Assembly (NCBI GenBank): GCA_033065855.1 | Contig: JAVXUO010001954.1 | Location: forward strand, 62,001-126,000 | Length of the DNA: 64,000 nucleotides | Direction: 5' to 3' | From: Escallonia rubra | Taxonomy: Eukaryota; Streptophyta; Magnoliopsida; Escalloniales; Escalloniaceae | Part shown: positions 21,358 to 33,639 of the stretch, piece after piece | How the letters are laid out: each line of letters opens with the position of its first letter | Position numbering within the stretch: the first letter of the stretch is position 1 | The notes under the pieces: model-generated | Database searches by the model: none | What the model was told of the DNA's origin: nothing | Seen by the model: only the letters and a program-made list of their open reading frames with translations | Made by a program: the position numbers and the translations under genes

Positions 21358-24300
21358 TTAGTTGTGTAATTTTATTGTGTATAGGTGAATTTAGTGGTTG
21401 TTGTGGGCTTAGTTTGTGTGTGTTTTGTGTATTAGTGTGTGTCGGTGTGTTGTGTGTATGAGTGTGTGTGTGTGTTTGGTTCGTGGGTTTTTCTGGTCTG
21501 GTGTATATGTGTGTAATTGTGTGTGTGTTGTTGGTGTAGGTGTCTAGTGGGTGTTTAGGTGGGTAGTAGTGTGTCTGTGTGACTGTAGGATTGTGCATAT
21601 GTTTATAATAGGGAAAACATGGCGAGAGGAAGAAGAAGCTGGGAATGAACGGTAAATTAGTTAGGGCAATAAAGGAGTGAACTCAAAAGTGTCGCTAAAA
21701 ACTTTTACTATTCGAGCAGTTTATTTCCTAATTTTCTAAATATGTTTAAAATTTTATTTGGATAAAGTGCAAACAAGTAACCCTTATTATTTTTGTGAGA
21801 CCTACAATCTGGAACTTTCTGACATTTTTCTGAGTTTGGGAAGCACGCTAACCGATTTTATCTAAACAAGGGGTTTTGACATATTTTAAAATAGTAACTT
21901 AAGTTATTAAATTCTTAAAATTTTACAGTAATCTAATGTAGCTAAGATCGTGCATTTCTAAAGTTTCGAGTGTTTGTAATGTTGTTTACTATTTTTAGCA
22001 CGGTTGGTCATGTAACGTTTGACTGAATATCGCGTATTACAGTAGTTTACTAAGTGATTTTTAAAGGTCATTTCTAAGTTTATTTTGATCAAGTGATGTA
22101 AAGTCACCCCCATTAGTTACTAGATATACACTGTGAAATTTTCTAGGAATTATTTGTATCTGTGACGTAGGCTAAATTACTATATTGGTGAAAAAGAGTT
22201 CTCGATTTATTTAGTATATCAAGTCAAGTTATTTCGGCCTGAAAATTCTAGGAGAATCTTATCTTACTGAGATGTTTCATTTTCTAAAATCTCGTGCCAT
22301 TTTGAGCTCGATAGTTATTTTTAGCGGAAACGGCTTTTGAGCGCTCGATCCGGACACCAGTTCGAGTTTTTCAATCGAAATTTTTTTGAAATACTTTTTA
22401 GAGAAAAAAAAATGATTTCAGGTTGCTTAAAAAGGTGTTTTTTGAGATTTTTCAGTGCGAGGGGCACCAGGGTGTGTTTTGATAATTTTACACCTGAGAG
22501 GGGGTGTTTTGGTAATTTTACCCACTAGAGGGCTGTTTTCATAAATTCACATACAATAAGGTTATTTTGATGATTTTACTTACCAGAAGGTTATTTTGGT
22601 GATTCAGATATGAGAGGGCGTATTTGGGTAATTTTACCAAATCTTTGGGGTGTTTACGTAATTTTTCGCACCGGTGGCGAACTGAGCGAAAACACATTGT
22701 TGAGTATTGAGAATTGATTTCTTGCTGATTAATTTATTCAGATACGGTAGAAGGCAACTATGATCAGATTAAGAGAAAAACTTTCGGATTCAGTTAACGG
22801 TTCTGTAAGTGACATTCTGATTCTACTAGTGTTTCTATAAGGCATATGTGTTATTTACTTTTCATAAGCAATGTTTATCAACTATCAACTATTTTGGCTA
22901 CATTTATCTGCTTTTGCTTGCTTGGAGAAAAGAATTTTGTAAAAACGTTTGTGTCAATGCTTATTTTCTCGTTAAAAACCGGACCAGCATGTAGATGATA
23001 TTTTGTTTGAAGTTATAATTGATTTTGAATTCGAAGCTCTTGGTGCAAATGAGATGTTTTGGTGTTGATCTATTGTGATTATAAAATGTTTCGGAAAACT
23101 ATTGATATATTGTGAGATGGTTTGACCATCAGTGCTTGAAGGATTATATTGTGATAAACGGAAAGGTGATTTTTGCTTACTCGATTGTTGTGCCCCATAT
23201 CTAACGGAGAAAAGTTAGATTGTGGACCCTGGTCAATGGGGAGTTGTACGTTGACGTAATGCGCATTACTACTTCAAGTTGTCGCCCCTGTTTCCACAGT
23301 GATTATTATCCCAAGATGGAATTCCGGGTCCAAGTCAGTGGGACAATATACGCTGACGGGTCCAAGTCAGTGGGACTAAACGTTGATAGCCGCATATTGT
23401 TTGAGCAGGTATTTGGTTGGAATAGTTTGGTGATGGTGTTTTTGCGTGTAACTGATTTTTATGCCCTCAAATTTATTCCCTTTACTCTATTCCGTTTTAC
23501 AAAATGATTTCTTATAGAAGTGATTATTTAATTACTCTGTGATTTCATCTCGTAAAATTGCTAAATTGTCAACTGAGTTGTTATTTGACGTGCTATGGTC
23601 CAGTTAGTGGAATCACTGGTTACTTATTGAGCACGTGAAAGTTCATGCCTTACTTATCTTTTCAAGTTAAAAAGTTAGGCAAAGGATGACGAGCGTGGGA
23701 TTAGAATTTAGAGTGGAGCTCCAGAGACTAAACTAGATGACGTTGAATTCTATCCTAGGTGTTATCATAAGAAGGGTTGTAAGGACTTTGGGCATACATT
23801 TATCTATAAAGTTGTATTTGGGTTTCAAGTAGCATAGTTGTTGCCTTTAGAGACAATTTCATAATTTTTTGATAAATGCCTATTTGTATTAAGGTTAGAA
23901 CTGAAGTTTTTTGTTTTTGGAGTTATATAAGATTAAGTTTCTGCTGTAGTTGTATTGGTTTTAGTGAGTAGGGCCTGGCAGAGCCCTTGGTGGGAGCTCA
24001 ATGGGCATGCGGCCGGTCATGGACCTGGTTCACGAGCTCACCCGTGGGTTTGGGTCGTGACATTAATGGTCTAGCTAGTGTTCATATGCACATGTAACCA
24101 CATTTTTAGTTAGCACTGCCTGTGCATCATTACTAAGTGTTTTCCTGCACTGCTTGTGTAGCTTTGCATTACTCAGGTTCAATATCATCTGCATTGTTTA
24201 TAGTGTAATTGAAATCGTTTCTATTGATATCTGATTTAAGGGGTTGAGTTAAATTTCTTCCTTTATTGCCTTCAGAAATATATCTATTAATCATTTGTAA

Positions 24301-24665
24301 TCCTCTCTTCTAAATTTTGAGCGACTTTACTAAGTTCACAAAAGCTCACCCATTTTTCTGTTTCCTTATGCAGGTCATAACTGTCAGTAGATTTCTTGGA
24401 TTGGTTAGAGCTTGATTATGGAGTTGGTTTATATTTTCATTATTTTGTTTATTTAAGCCCCTGCGAGGAAATCAGTTTGTAACTTACTAAATTGAGTACA
24501 TTAATTTAGTCTTTGCATTTAAGAATAATTAGCTGAGAATTTGAATTATTATAGAAGCTCTGATATAATTATTTATTAGAAATTTCTTAGTGAAATTGAG
24601 GTGATTGGATGATTGAGAATAGATTGACTGATTGGCTAACGCTCCGGAAATTGAGGGGTGTTACA
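21358..24665. mobile_element. Probable Ty3/gypsy-type LTR sequence
   Basis: The block ends in GAGGGGTGTTACA at 24653-24665, the usual end of plant gypsy LTRs, and contains a GGGTCGTGACATTA motif (about 24053) and imperfect repeats of GGGTGTTTTGGTAATTTTAC (about 22470-22660) common in such LTRs. The start may be the TATAACATCCCGC at about 19680, which would make one long LTR interrupted by the MULE at 20302. No coding domains and no clear target duplication were found, so the call rests on composition and end motifs. Confidence 0.4.
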
Positions 24666-26450
24666 CTCTTGGTTATGAAAACATTTTCTAGACTTGTAGA
24701 CACTTATGCTGCTCAGCCTGAATTCTCTTTTAATTTTCACCCTAACTGCAAAAACTTCCAAATCAATCATCTTTGCTTTGCGGATGACCTTTTTTCTCTT
24801 GGCTCAAGCTGATCAATCTAAAATTGGGCTTCTCAAACAAGCTCTTGATGAATTTGAGCACCTATCAGGTCTCTTTCCTAATTTGACCAAATGCTTTATC
24901 GTTTTAGCTAGAATGGATGAAGCTACTGCTATCAATCGTGTTAATATTATTGGTGTCCCTGTCGGGACATTCCCCGTATCTTGGACTACCTCTAGTTTAT
25001 GCAAAGCTACAGTGTGAGGATTGTAAAATCCTTCTTGAGAAGTTGACAAGCTAAATCTCTTGCTGGACTATAAGGTACTCGTCTTATTTTGGCTTAGTGA
25101 AACAAGCTGTATCTGTCTTGATTCGTTTGCAAATATATTGGTGTACTATCTTCATTTTGCCTATAAAATCAGGTCATTTACTTGGCATGAAAAGGATGTG
25201 AGATGCACTGAGGCTGAAATAGCACGGAAGGATTTACATTTACCTAAAAAGGAAAGGGGTCTTTGAATCAAGAGACTGGACGAATGGGAATGGCTGCTAT
25301 TTGGTACATAAAAAAGATTCACTTTGGGTGAAATGGTGCCATATTTACACCATCAGAGACAAACGCCTTTGGACTTTCAAGACACCTAGGAGTCTCTTAT
25401 TTGTACCAAAAAAAAAAAGACACCTAGGAGTCTCTCTTAGACTTGGTGCAAGATACTTAAAATCAGGCATCAACTTTGTATATTCTTCCACTATAAGATT
25501 GGAGATGCAGAAAATTACTTGGCTTTGGCTTGATAATGGATTGCCCGGTGGTCCAGTAATGTCTTTGGCTTGATAATTGTGATATTATTCATGAAAGTGA
25601 ATGGAGAAACCCTCTAATCAGGTCTTAAGTCTAAGGAATTTAACTCCGGACTAGAAGCAATGCCTCAACCTAACATTGATAATGCTGATAGTATTATATG
25701 GACCTTTCATCCTAGTGGTATCTTCAGGATCAACACTGCTTGGAATGGGATAAGATCCAAGTATGTTCCTATGCCTTGGGGAAAACTAATCTGGTTTACA
25801 AGGCGTATTCCTAAATGTGCTATGATCATGTGGCTTGTATGTAAGGGAGGGTTGAGAAGTAAAATTAAATTGAATGATTGGGGTGTGTTTTATGTTTCCA
25901 ACAGCCTGAGACTTTGAATCACTTGTTTGTACATCGCCCCTTTGCTCAAGAGCCTTGGAAGCTTAAACCGGATAAAGTACAGATGACAATACCTCTACTA
26001 TCATGGAGTCAAGTGCAGCAAACAACTTCCACGCAATTGAGAGGTAAGAGTGATGGCAAGGCTAAGGAAATTAGCTTTCGCATTTACCAACTATGGTATT
26101 TGACAGGAAAGAAACACAAAGATCTTTGATCAAAGAATGGCCAGTGCTCAAGGTTGTTTCCATGTTATCAAACAATGATAAGTTTCAGAGCAAATAATCG
26201 GGCAAGGGCTCCTGCTACTACTCTAAATCAGGAACTTTGTGCAAATTGGGGAATAACTGAGAAGATATTGATGCAGTAATTCAAAAGGGGCTGCTACTGT
26301 CAGGAGTTGTATATAACATACTGACATTTTGGATTGTTGCATAGATGGATTATGGTTAGGATTTTTGAAGATGCTCAAAATGTAAACATTATTGTGGTCA
26401 AACAAATCATGACTTGTTACCGAGAAAAAAAAAAGTTAACTTTGGTTAAA
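24666..26450 (+). pseudogene. LINE (L1-type) remnant, reverse transcriptase to 3' end
   Basis: Plus strand, several frames. 24666-24812 has the reverse transcriptase core LCFADDLFSL (the FADD catalytic motif). 24820-25010 has LKQALDEFEHLSGLFPNLTK and GVPVGTFP. About 25300-25420 has SLWVKWCHIYTIRDKRLW. 25660-26129 is the zinc-binding domain (PSGIFRINTAWNGI, IPKCAMIMWL, then CVLCFQQPETLNHLF). An A-run at about 26427 marks a likely 3' tail. At least five frame changes and several stops show it is long dead. The 5' part is missing and the left edge abuts LTR-like DNA. Confidence 0.85.
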
Positions 26451-26556
26451 AATGTATGATACAGTGGGAAACCCAAATACTAACCCTACAAGTATAATCC
26501 AAAATTATACAGTTGTCAAGAGTATCTTCTTTTTGGAATCATCCAAGAAAAAAAAA

Positions 26557-26745
26557 ATGTTTGATGCTGGATATCATGGCAAATCGTAACTTGGGCAGAT
26601 CTCATTTTAATCGTGCAAAGAGAACAGAAAAAATATGAAAAAGTTTATATCCCCGAGGAGATAAGATGTTGAAATATCTGCAGATTGGGGGACATAAATG
26701 ATGAAAGAAGACAGGTGTGCAGCTTTGTTGCAAGTTATATATTGT
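26557..26745 (+). repeat. Repeated block X', matching 5585-5760
   Basis: Same ordered words as at 5585-5760: TGCTGGATATCATG, TTGGGCAGATCTCATTTTA and GTGTGCAGC. Here the block lies about 1 kb upstream of MLP duplicate B, so it may be part of the ancestral MLP upstream region. Confidence 0.7.
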
Positions 26746-27708
26746 ATTTGTCAATTTGTCGCGCTTTGATTAAAAGATCTATGATATTATATTAAGCTTT
26801 CAGAGAGTGGATATATGACTCGCTGCGGGAGTAATTGGACTAACTCGGTCAATGTAATCCTTCATATCATTATTGGGTTGTATGCGTTGCAAATATTTGT
26901 AACCGTATAAAGGAACAGACGATGAAGAAGCAGAATTGGTAAACACCTTTGTTCTAGCTTTTCAAACACAGGTGAACTAGTTGAATTAATATAACGAGGA
27001 ATCAAGTCTTAGAGATGCGTGAATCCTTCTTGAAGATAGTTGTAGCCACTTTCACGTACAAGCAGAAGACGACTTTGATAGCACTATCTTCGAAATTCAA
27101 TCAAGTCGAGATTAACCGTTCATTCAAGAGATTTGCACTTTTCTATAATAGATCATATGTCTACCTCCAACCGATAAATAAGTTTGAAACGAGCTTTTAG
27201 TTCAAGTATTTTTCCTCTTAAGTTAAGTGAAGATGGTGTCTCTTACTCCTAATCTTCAACCCTTTGTATTGTCGTAGAAAAAAGTTTATGATCCTCAGTT
27301 TCATAAAATAGTAAGCCACTCCTGATTTGGGGACAACTTCGCCCTACTTGCTGTGTGGGATAAATAGTTTGGCATCATGTATGATGGTTGGATCCCTATG
27401 GTATGGTGCGCATATCAAAGTAGACATATAGATGATATATAACATATATAATATGTTTCACCATAATGTCCAACTCCACAGTAAATGCTGTTAACAGTTA
27501 TCTCTAAAAGTGTTAACAGAAAAGTCACTGGAAACATTTAGCGACTATTAATTGTCACTATATAAGGGATTGAAGTAAGATTCATACAACCAGGGTAGTA
27601 GCCAAAGTTTGTTCTTTCTTAAGTGCAGTGACAGTGAATCTTGTTACTAAAAGCATCAGGGATCGGAGAATATCTGTCTTAGGACAGATTCTAGTTTTGG
27701 TTTATATT
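26746..27708. other. Spacer between block X' and duplicate B
   Basis: AT-rich, no gene. A 61-codon open frame at 27015-27200 has no recognisable features. The matching region on the left side would lie before the start of this window, so I cannot tell whether it belongs to the duplicated unit. Confidence 0.4.
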
Positions 27709-28704
27709 GACAAATGCAATTTCGAGGGTACCATTTATTGCTTTGTGAAAATCATTAGCGCTTGGGCAATGCGTCTAACCTTGTTGATGTATTGTATTGT
27801 GTTATTGTGTTCCACTCAAAATAAGAAACAGTCCACTCCGTCCGTATCTGTCAGATTTTTAGTACAAATATGGAGTGGATTGGTTCATTCTTTCGGTTGA
27901 ATTACCATTTCTCTTACATGTTAAAGTTAAATTATAATTTAAGTTATATTTAATGTGATTAATATCTTGGTAAGATCAAAAGATGCTGGACTGAGTTGTC
28001 ATAATTCCACAACAATAGTAATGCGGAAACCATGTGATCCACCTGAGTTGCATCCATATCCATGAGTAGGATACGAATTGAAACCAATTAAAATTAAAAT
28101 TCTGATGAAAGTCAAATTGTTTGATGGAAGCGTCAATTGAATTATGACAGGCATTCTATTAAGATAATTGACAATGATCCCTGTCTGTACCACGACTTGC
28201 CGCGATGAGAAAGAGATATGGCCGTTAAATGTCAAATGTAGCTAGGCGGCAAAAAATTGTAATTATTAGTTTTATCAACAGCGATAAAAAAAAATTATTG
28301 ACAATATTTTGTTACACCATCAATTTCATAACCAACTTCAAGCAACCTTTAGCCAGTTTTGGGTTTAAGGAAACTTCAAAAGGGCACTGCTTAATAAAAA
28401 GTGTTGCTTTATATGCATGTAACTGTCGCTAAAAGCAAAATTTTATTTAACTAGTTCCTTTTTAGAAGGAGGGACCTAAGGTTTATCATTTTATACACAT
28501 GTAACATGCCGGATTGTGGGTAATCACGGGTTTTGCACCATTATATTGGCAGTTTATCATTTCATTTGTCGCTAAGTGATAATTATTATATCCAAAGGAA
28601 AGGAGTAATTGAGGTCCGCTTGTTCTACCTAATCTGGGACCAATATTTGAAAAGAGGAAAGAAGTAAGAGCTAAAGCTAAGAGAGGCACCTCCCTCTGGA
28701 CTAC

Positions 28705-28712
28705 TATATATA
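28705..28712 (+). promoter_or_regulatory. TATA box upstream of the MLP-B pseudogene
   Basis: TATATATA in the same GACTACTATATATAGA context as the TATA box of copy A, about 100 bp before the ATG at 28805. The promoter sequence is therefore retained although the reading frame is broken. Confidence 0.55.
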
Positions 28713-28804
28713 GAGGCACATAGCAGATTTATTTGCTTCATCCCTTTCATCCAGTTAATTCTCTACTATATTGCTTGCTTCTAGTTTTGCTTCTACGGTT
28801 GGTG

Positions 28805-30731
28805 ATGGGTAAGCTCGTGTCCCAAACGGAGATTAGTCCAATGGGGATGTTTTCCATGAGCTCTGGGGATCCAAACCACACCATATTCCCAAAATCAGCC
28901 CTGATAAAATTCAGGGATGTGATTTGCATAAAGGAGAATGGGGAACTGTTGGCTCTGTCATTTTTTGGAATTATGTCCATGGTAAGACAACACTTCTATT
29001 TGTTCATTTATCATCTTCAAATTGTAACTGACATAGATTACTTCCTGATCTTCACATTGGATGCCCACGCTACGGGTTCGTTTGACAAAATTTTTTTTTT
29101 TGGTTTTCAGTTTTTAAAGAGCAGTTTTTTAAAGAGCAGCTTAAATTTTTTGTTTTATAAAAACAAGTGGGTGTTTGATAACCCTTTTTTTTTTTAGTTT
29201 TTTTTTTTTGGTGTTTGGTAACCCTTTTTATTTTGACTTTTTTTTTTGGTGGTTTGCGGTGGCGGTGGTGGGGTGTAGCGGTGGTGGTGGTGGTGGCCGG
29301 CTGCCGGTGGTCGCTGGCGGTGGCAGCCGGCAGTCTCCGGCGGTGGTCACCGGCGGCCGGAGGTGTTCGCCGGCGGCCGGAGGTGGTCGCTGGCCGCCGG
29401 AGGTGGCTGCCGGCAGTCTCCGGCGGCCGGCAGTGGTCGCCAGCGGTGGTCGCCTGAGGTGGCTGCCGGCGGTGGGAGGGTGGTGGTGGTGGTCTAAGAA
29501 AAAAAAACCAAAAGTGAAAAAAAAAACCAGTTTCTGGAGTTTTTTTTTTTACTCTTCAGTTTAAAAACTGGTTTTTAAAATTGAAAAAAAAATGGTTACC
29601 AAACGCTCCTTTTTTTCAGTTTTTAAAAACTGAAAAAAAAAAAAAAAAAATTTTGTCAAACCTAGCCCCCATGTGCCAGTGCAAGTTTTTGATAGACTGG
29701 TCCATTAAACAAGCAAATGAGGAAAGGAAGAGTAACAGTAACTAAACTTAGCGCGCAACTAGACTTAGCGTGCGGCTCCAGAAGAACAAACCTAAGTAGA
29801 CACAAGAAGTGATTAATGACTACTTTCTCAGCCCAAAACACAAAATTGTCCTTTTTGATGCAGCAAGAGTATCAGCTAAGCTAGATGTATGACTATAAAT
29901 ATCTACCTCTTAATTGCTTTATTTTCATCCTTGGCAATAACAAGTGCTTAAAACAAAGTCCTATGGACCAGAAAATGATACCCAGATGTTTGCCTTTTCA
30001 TGGTGAACAATACTTCCCAGACTAAGAAATGAAAGTGGAAGCTTTTGTAACGGATGAAACATATAATAGCTAGCTAGACAATTCAAAACCTCAAATCGTA
30101 CCCCTTGTTCACCAACTCGTAAAACAAGTAAATGCCCTTAACCACGCATGAAGTTACTCGTGATCGTTATATTTGAGGCATGCACAACCTGCAAGAGCTA
30201 CTCATACCCTCCTTGTAGATATATATATATATATTGCATATCTTGATCAGCTTGTACGTTAGCATACACCATGAGCAAACATGCAATCAGGATTTTCCAT
30301 AGAAGTAGATCCAGCAACACTACTAGCTGGAATTTCCTTAGATAATGCTTGAAGAGAATCACTAGTTTTTTCTTCTACTTTTACACATGCGAGTATGATC
30401 CACCTTAACCTGGTTTACTGGATATGTTGGTTTTTTCTTTATCATGTTTTCATGTGCAATCATAGATGGCAAAGCAAAAGTTGCGAAAGAGGTCATTGAC
30501 AAAGTAGATGAAAAGAACAAGACAGTGATCTTCAGGGTGATTGAAGGAGATCTCCTGGAGCTGTACAAGAGCTTTGTTCTTACTCTCCATGTTGACACCA
30601 AGGGTGCAAACAACTTGGTGACATGGACCTTTGAATATGAGAAGCGAAGTGAGGATGTCGAGGATCCAAATTCGCTCATGGACTTTGTTGTTAACCTCAG
30701 CAAAGACATTGAGACTCACCATCTCAAGTGA
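28805..30731 (+). pseudogene. MLP-like pseudogene (one-base deletion in exon 1)
   Basis: Same structure as the intact copy: exon 1 28805-28981, exon 2 30466-30731, the same donor (GTAAGA) and acceptor (CATAG). Exon 1 is 177 bases instead of 178. Comparison with copy A places the lost base at about 28834 (GAGATTAAGTC in A, GAGATTAGTCC in B). From codon 11 on, the frame is wrong, and it meets TAG early in exon 2. Exon 2 itself is open in the family frame and ends DIETHHLK, very similar to copy A (for example KVDEKNK against GVDEKNK). No in-frame Met between the deletion and the intron would rescue the protein. The remaining codons look little changed, so the loss may be recent or a polymorphism. 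A sequencing error at one base cannot be excluded from sequence alone. Confidence 0.85.
29074..29669. mobile_element. MITE in the MLP-B intron
   Basis: The block starts GGGTTCGTTTGACAAAAT and ends with the near-inverse ATTTTGTCAAACCTAGCCC. Inner segments also pair (CAGTTTTTAAA and GTTTTTAAA/TTTGATAACC motifs). It is absent from the same place in copy A (about 2370). The centre (29240-29490) is a GGTGGT/CGGCGG repeat. T- and A-runs and the G-rich centre make its open frames meaningless. The end type resembles hAT MITEs; I could not define a clean 8-bp duplication. Confidence 0.7.
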
Positions 30732-30889
30732 AGTCCGAGACGGATCAGACAATAAACTAGGTGGCTCAGTTATAAAACAAGTTGTGTGAATAATGAGCTG
30801 CAACTAAGATATATAGTTGCTTCTACTATGTTTGCTTTCAATGGTTGTTGCTTTTCGTGGGGATGATCCTCATATAGCGTCTGTACATT

Positions 30890-32119
30890 TTGCAGCCATA
30901 ATAATGTTATTGGGTTATAGTATCATAACATAAAGATAGTCTTGTAGCATAATACTGTAAATCCAACACAATTGCTTAAATGTGCAAACGCCCTTATGCC
31001 TCAAAACATAACAACACAATTGCTTAAATGTGCAATTTGCGGCTGACACAGATTACTTTCACCCTTACTTGCTTCAAGCACTTTTAAGTTCTTTTCCTCT
31101 CACATTTTGAGGGGTTTCAGTTTCCTTCGCAAATATCCAGAAAACTAAATCTTCTTCTCCTTCGGCTCCTTCCCACCTGGGGGGTGAGGGGATGACTGGC
31201 TGTGTTGGTATACTTTCTGCCGGTGATTAAAAAGTACAAATTAAATGCTCTCGGTGCACCATTGAAACCGAGGTCATCATATACAATACTGTGATCTTCT
31301 TATTCTAAACAGGGCATACTTTCTGCCGCCTTTTACGTTTATAATATTTGGTCTGTTTCCAGCATTTTGACAAAACTAGTGTTGTTATTACTCCTATTAA
31401 AACTTCATCTATCATATGAATTGTGTACTACTGCCCTAGGTTCCTTTATGTTTGTAAGATTGGGTCTTAGCTTCTAACTAGTTTTAACCCTGTGCGTTCA
31501 TGAAAACATTATATTGCGATTATTAAAGTGTCAAACAATATAGAGAGAGTTTATTTCCACCTCATGTTTGTCACAAAAAAACTAACAACTATCTTTGAAA
31601 TATTTTTTTAGTGAAAAAAATAAAAATTACATGAGAGAATGCAAATAATATTTCTCAATTACTTGATAATAGTATTATAATGTTGCTTTTAAACCAATAT
31701 ACAGAGAAGCACCATTAAACATTCATTATTTAAAGAAATATGAAACTTTTCTTCTTTGAAATTGAAGTAACATTAAAAGTGATGATATAACTTTTTAAAC
31801 GGGTAAATTTTTGTGTCAAAAATAAGTAAAAATGGTGTTGAGAGAGAGAGAGAGAGCAAGAGATAGAACACGCATTCGAGCAGAGAAGGAGGAAAAGATA
31901 ATTATTAATTTGAATATCGAATTTAAGAATAAAATTGTATATAGTTTGGAGTTAATTTAGCAATTGGTTTATAAAACTAATTGTAAACTCATATTGCTAA
32001 AAAAATTGTAAGTATTTTAGATCATCAATAAAAAAAATTAAAGCAAAAGCATCGGAGATAATAGGATTAGTTTACAAAATTGGAATGTGAGCCTTATTAC
32101 ATTGGAGATAATAGGAATT
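30890..32119. other. Spacer with no gene seen
   Basis: AT-rich. The phrase CACAATTGCTTAAATGTGCA is directly repeated (about 30967 and 31016). A short GA microsatellite lies near 31840. 31190-31330 contains no convincing coding sequence. Confidence 0.4.
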
Positions 32120-32306
32120 AATTCCGTCGGCAAAAAATTGATTTTTACCGACGGATCACGCAATTCCGCCGTTAATCTTTTAGCGACGGGATTTTTTATC
32201 ACTGACTTTTAACAAAGGACAATCCGTCGCTAAAAGTCTTCACCGACGAAATACACACTTTTAGCGACAGAAAGTTCCGTCGCTAAAAGTGGATTTTCTT
32301 GTAGTA
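32120..32306. mobile_element. CACTA-family terminus (remnant)
   Basis: Dense TTTAGCGACGG / CCGTCGCTAAAAGT subterminal repeats end in TTTTCTTGTAGTA at 32294-32306, one base off the family end. It belongs to the same family as 12050-12460 and the complete element at 50860-61962. No left end is present. Confidence 0.7.
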
Positions 32307-32628
32307 TTGCTCCACCCATTTGCTGTTGAGTTTGTCAATGTTTAACGTAAGGTTTGATGTATTCTTATACCTTAGCGGTCACACACATATTGGGGGCTCA
32401 ACTTTACCCATTATTTAGAAAAACGGTTCCCTTGACTCTACTGCGTCAGACTGATCACCGTAACAAGTCTACTGCCACTTAAAGAATGAAAGACCCAGTT
32501 CTTTAGCCGTAAGCAATGCTTTTCTCGCTGCAAAAGTGTGCATAACGGTGATGTTGATGAGCTCTTGTCGTAGTTAACTTACCGTTTATGTCACTAAAAT
32601 TAACTCCGTCCTCTCTTCGTCTAGTCTG

Positions 32629-32964
32629 TGTTGAGAGATATAAATTCCACATTGGGAAATAACAAATAATACTGAAATATGTAAGCCTTGTAGGTCTCTC
32701 ATCTCATTGCCATTTGGTTTAGGGGTTGGATGCTTTCACATGATACCAGAGCTGGTCGATCCAGGCTCAGCAGATAATTCAATTAATTCCTCGCCCTCAC
32801 CAAATCAATATCTCCACGTGCTAGGCCCACTAAAAAATCAGTCAGGCCACACGTGAGGGGACGTGTTGAGAGATATAAATCCCACATCGGGTAATAACAA
32901 ACAATAGTCAAATGTATAAGTCTTGTAGGCCTTTCCGCTTATTGTCGATTTGTTTTGAGTTGGT
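32629..32964 (+). mobile_element. TRIM retrotransposon (336 bp)
   Basis: Two short LTRs both begin TGTTGAGAGATATAAAT(T/C)CCACAT (32629 and about 32872). The left one is followed by TGATACCAGAGCTGG (about 32738), a primer-binding site complementary to initiator Met-tRNA with two changes from TGGTATCAGAGC. GTGAGGGGACG before the right LTR is a polypurine-like tract. GTCTG flanks both sides (32624-32628 and 32965-32969) as a possible 5-bp duplication. There is no coding capacity, as expected for TRIMs. Confidence 0.75.
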
Positions 32965-33639
32965 GTCTGAGAACAACTAGACTGTCTTTCCATGTTGTGC
33001 TTTATGTAATGAGCCAGAATGTCACTGTGTTTGAATTGTAAATGACTTTAACAGTAGATTTTAATTCTGTTTGTACCCACCTAAAAAAGTAGAATAGACA
33101 GCCACGCGTCTCAGATTTAAATTTCATAGAAAAAAAAAATCCAAGTGGCTCTACTGTAATCGTCAATGATAGTCAAAAAGTAATTAGCATGTGTCATAGA
33201 TGGAGTTCTATACGGTTCCCACATATCACAGTAAATAAAATCAAATCTATATAATGATTTATTCATATGGAGAAGAAATGGCAGTCTAGTCTATTTTGCT
33301 TTACAACAAGCATCAGAAAAATTTTCTTTCAATTTACCAAGAGTAGAAGATATTACTGGGGCTTAATCTCCTCTTTCGATTTATAGTTTTAGTAGCTCTG
33401 AGCTCTCCGGCCGGCCGCAGCATTTCCATATGGAGAAAGATAGGCTTACCATCGATTTCTAGTGCAGCTAAGCTAGGAGAGCAGATAGTTTAGTAGATGC
33501 CAAGGTTGGCTTAGAAGCAGCTTCTTATGGACATGAATCTCCAGCCAAATAGCGGTATCCTAATCCCGCGTCTATAAGTATCAGAACTCTCAGCAATTCT
33601 CTCTTCGCCGGCTTTGTCATTAAGCAGTCACAAGAGAAA

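Larger units (their letters stand above)
27709..30885 (+). repeat. Duplicated block B (contains the broken MLP-like gene)
   Basis: Partner of 718-3520 in the same orientation. It is longer because of the MITE of about 0.6 kb at 29074-29669 inside the MLP intron. Promoter, exon and 3' flank homology can be followed by eye almost throughout. Confidence 0.85.

Noticed and set aside
21311-21598. Minus-strand 95-codon Thr/His/Asn-rich frame
   Set aside because: Product of a GTGTGT-rich tract overlapping the end of a MULE.
28733-29197. 154-codon frame as an alternative product of the MLP-B locus
   Set aside because: It runs through the shifted exon 1 into the intron and the MITE. It has no Bet v 1-type sequence after the first ten residues.
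29175-29564. 129-codon glycine/valine-rich frame
   Set aside because: Lies inside the intronic MITE with T-runs and GGTGGT repeats; no coding signal.
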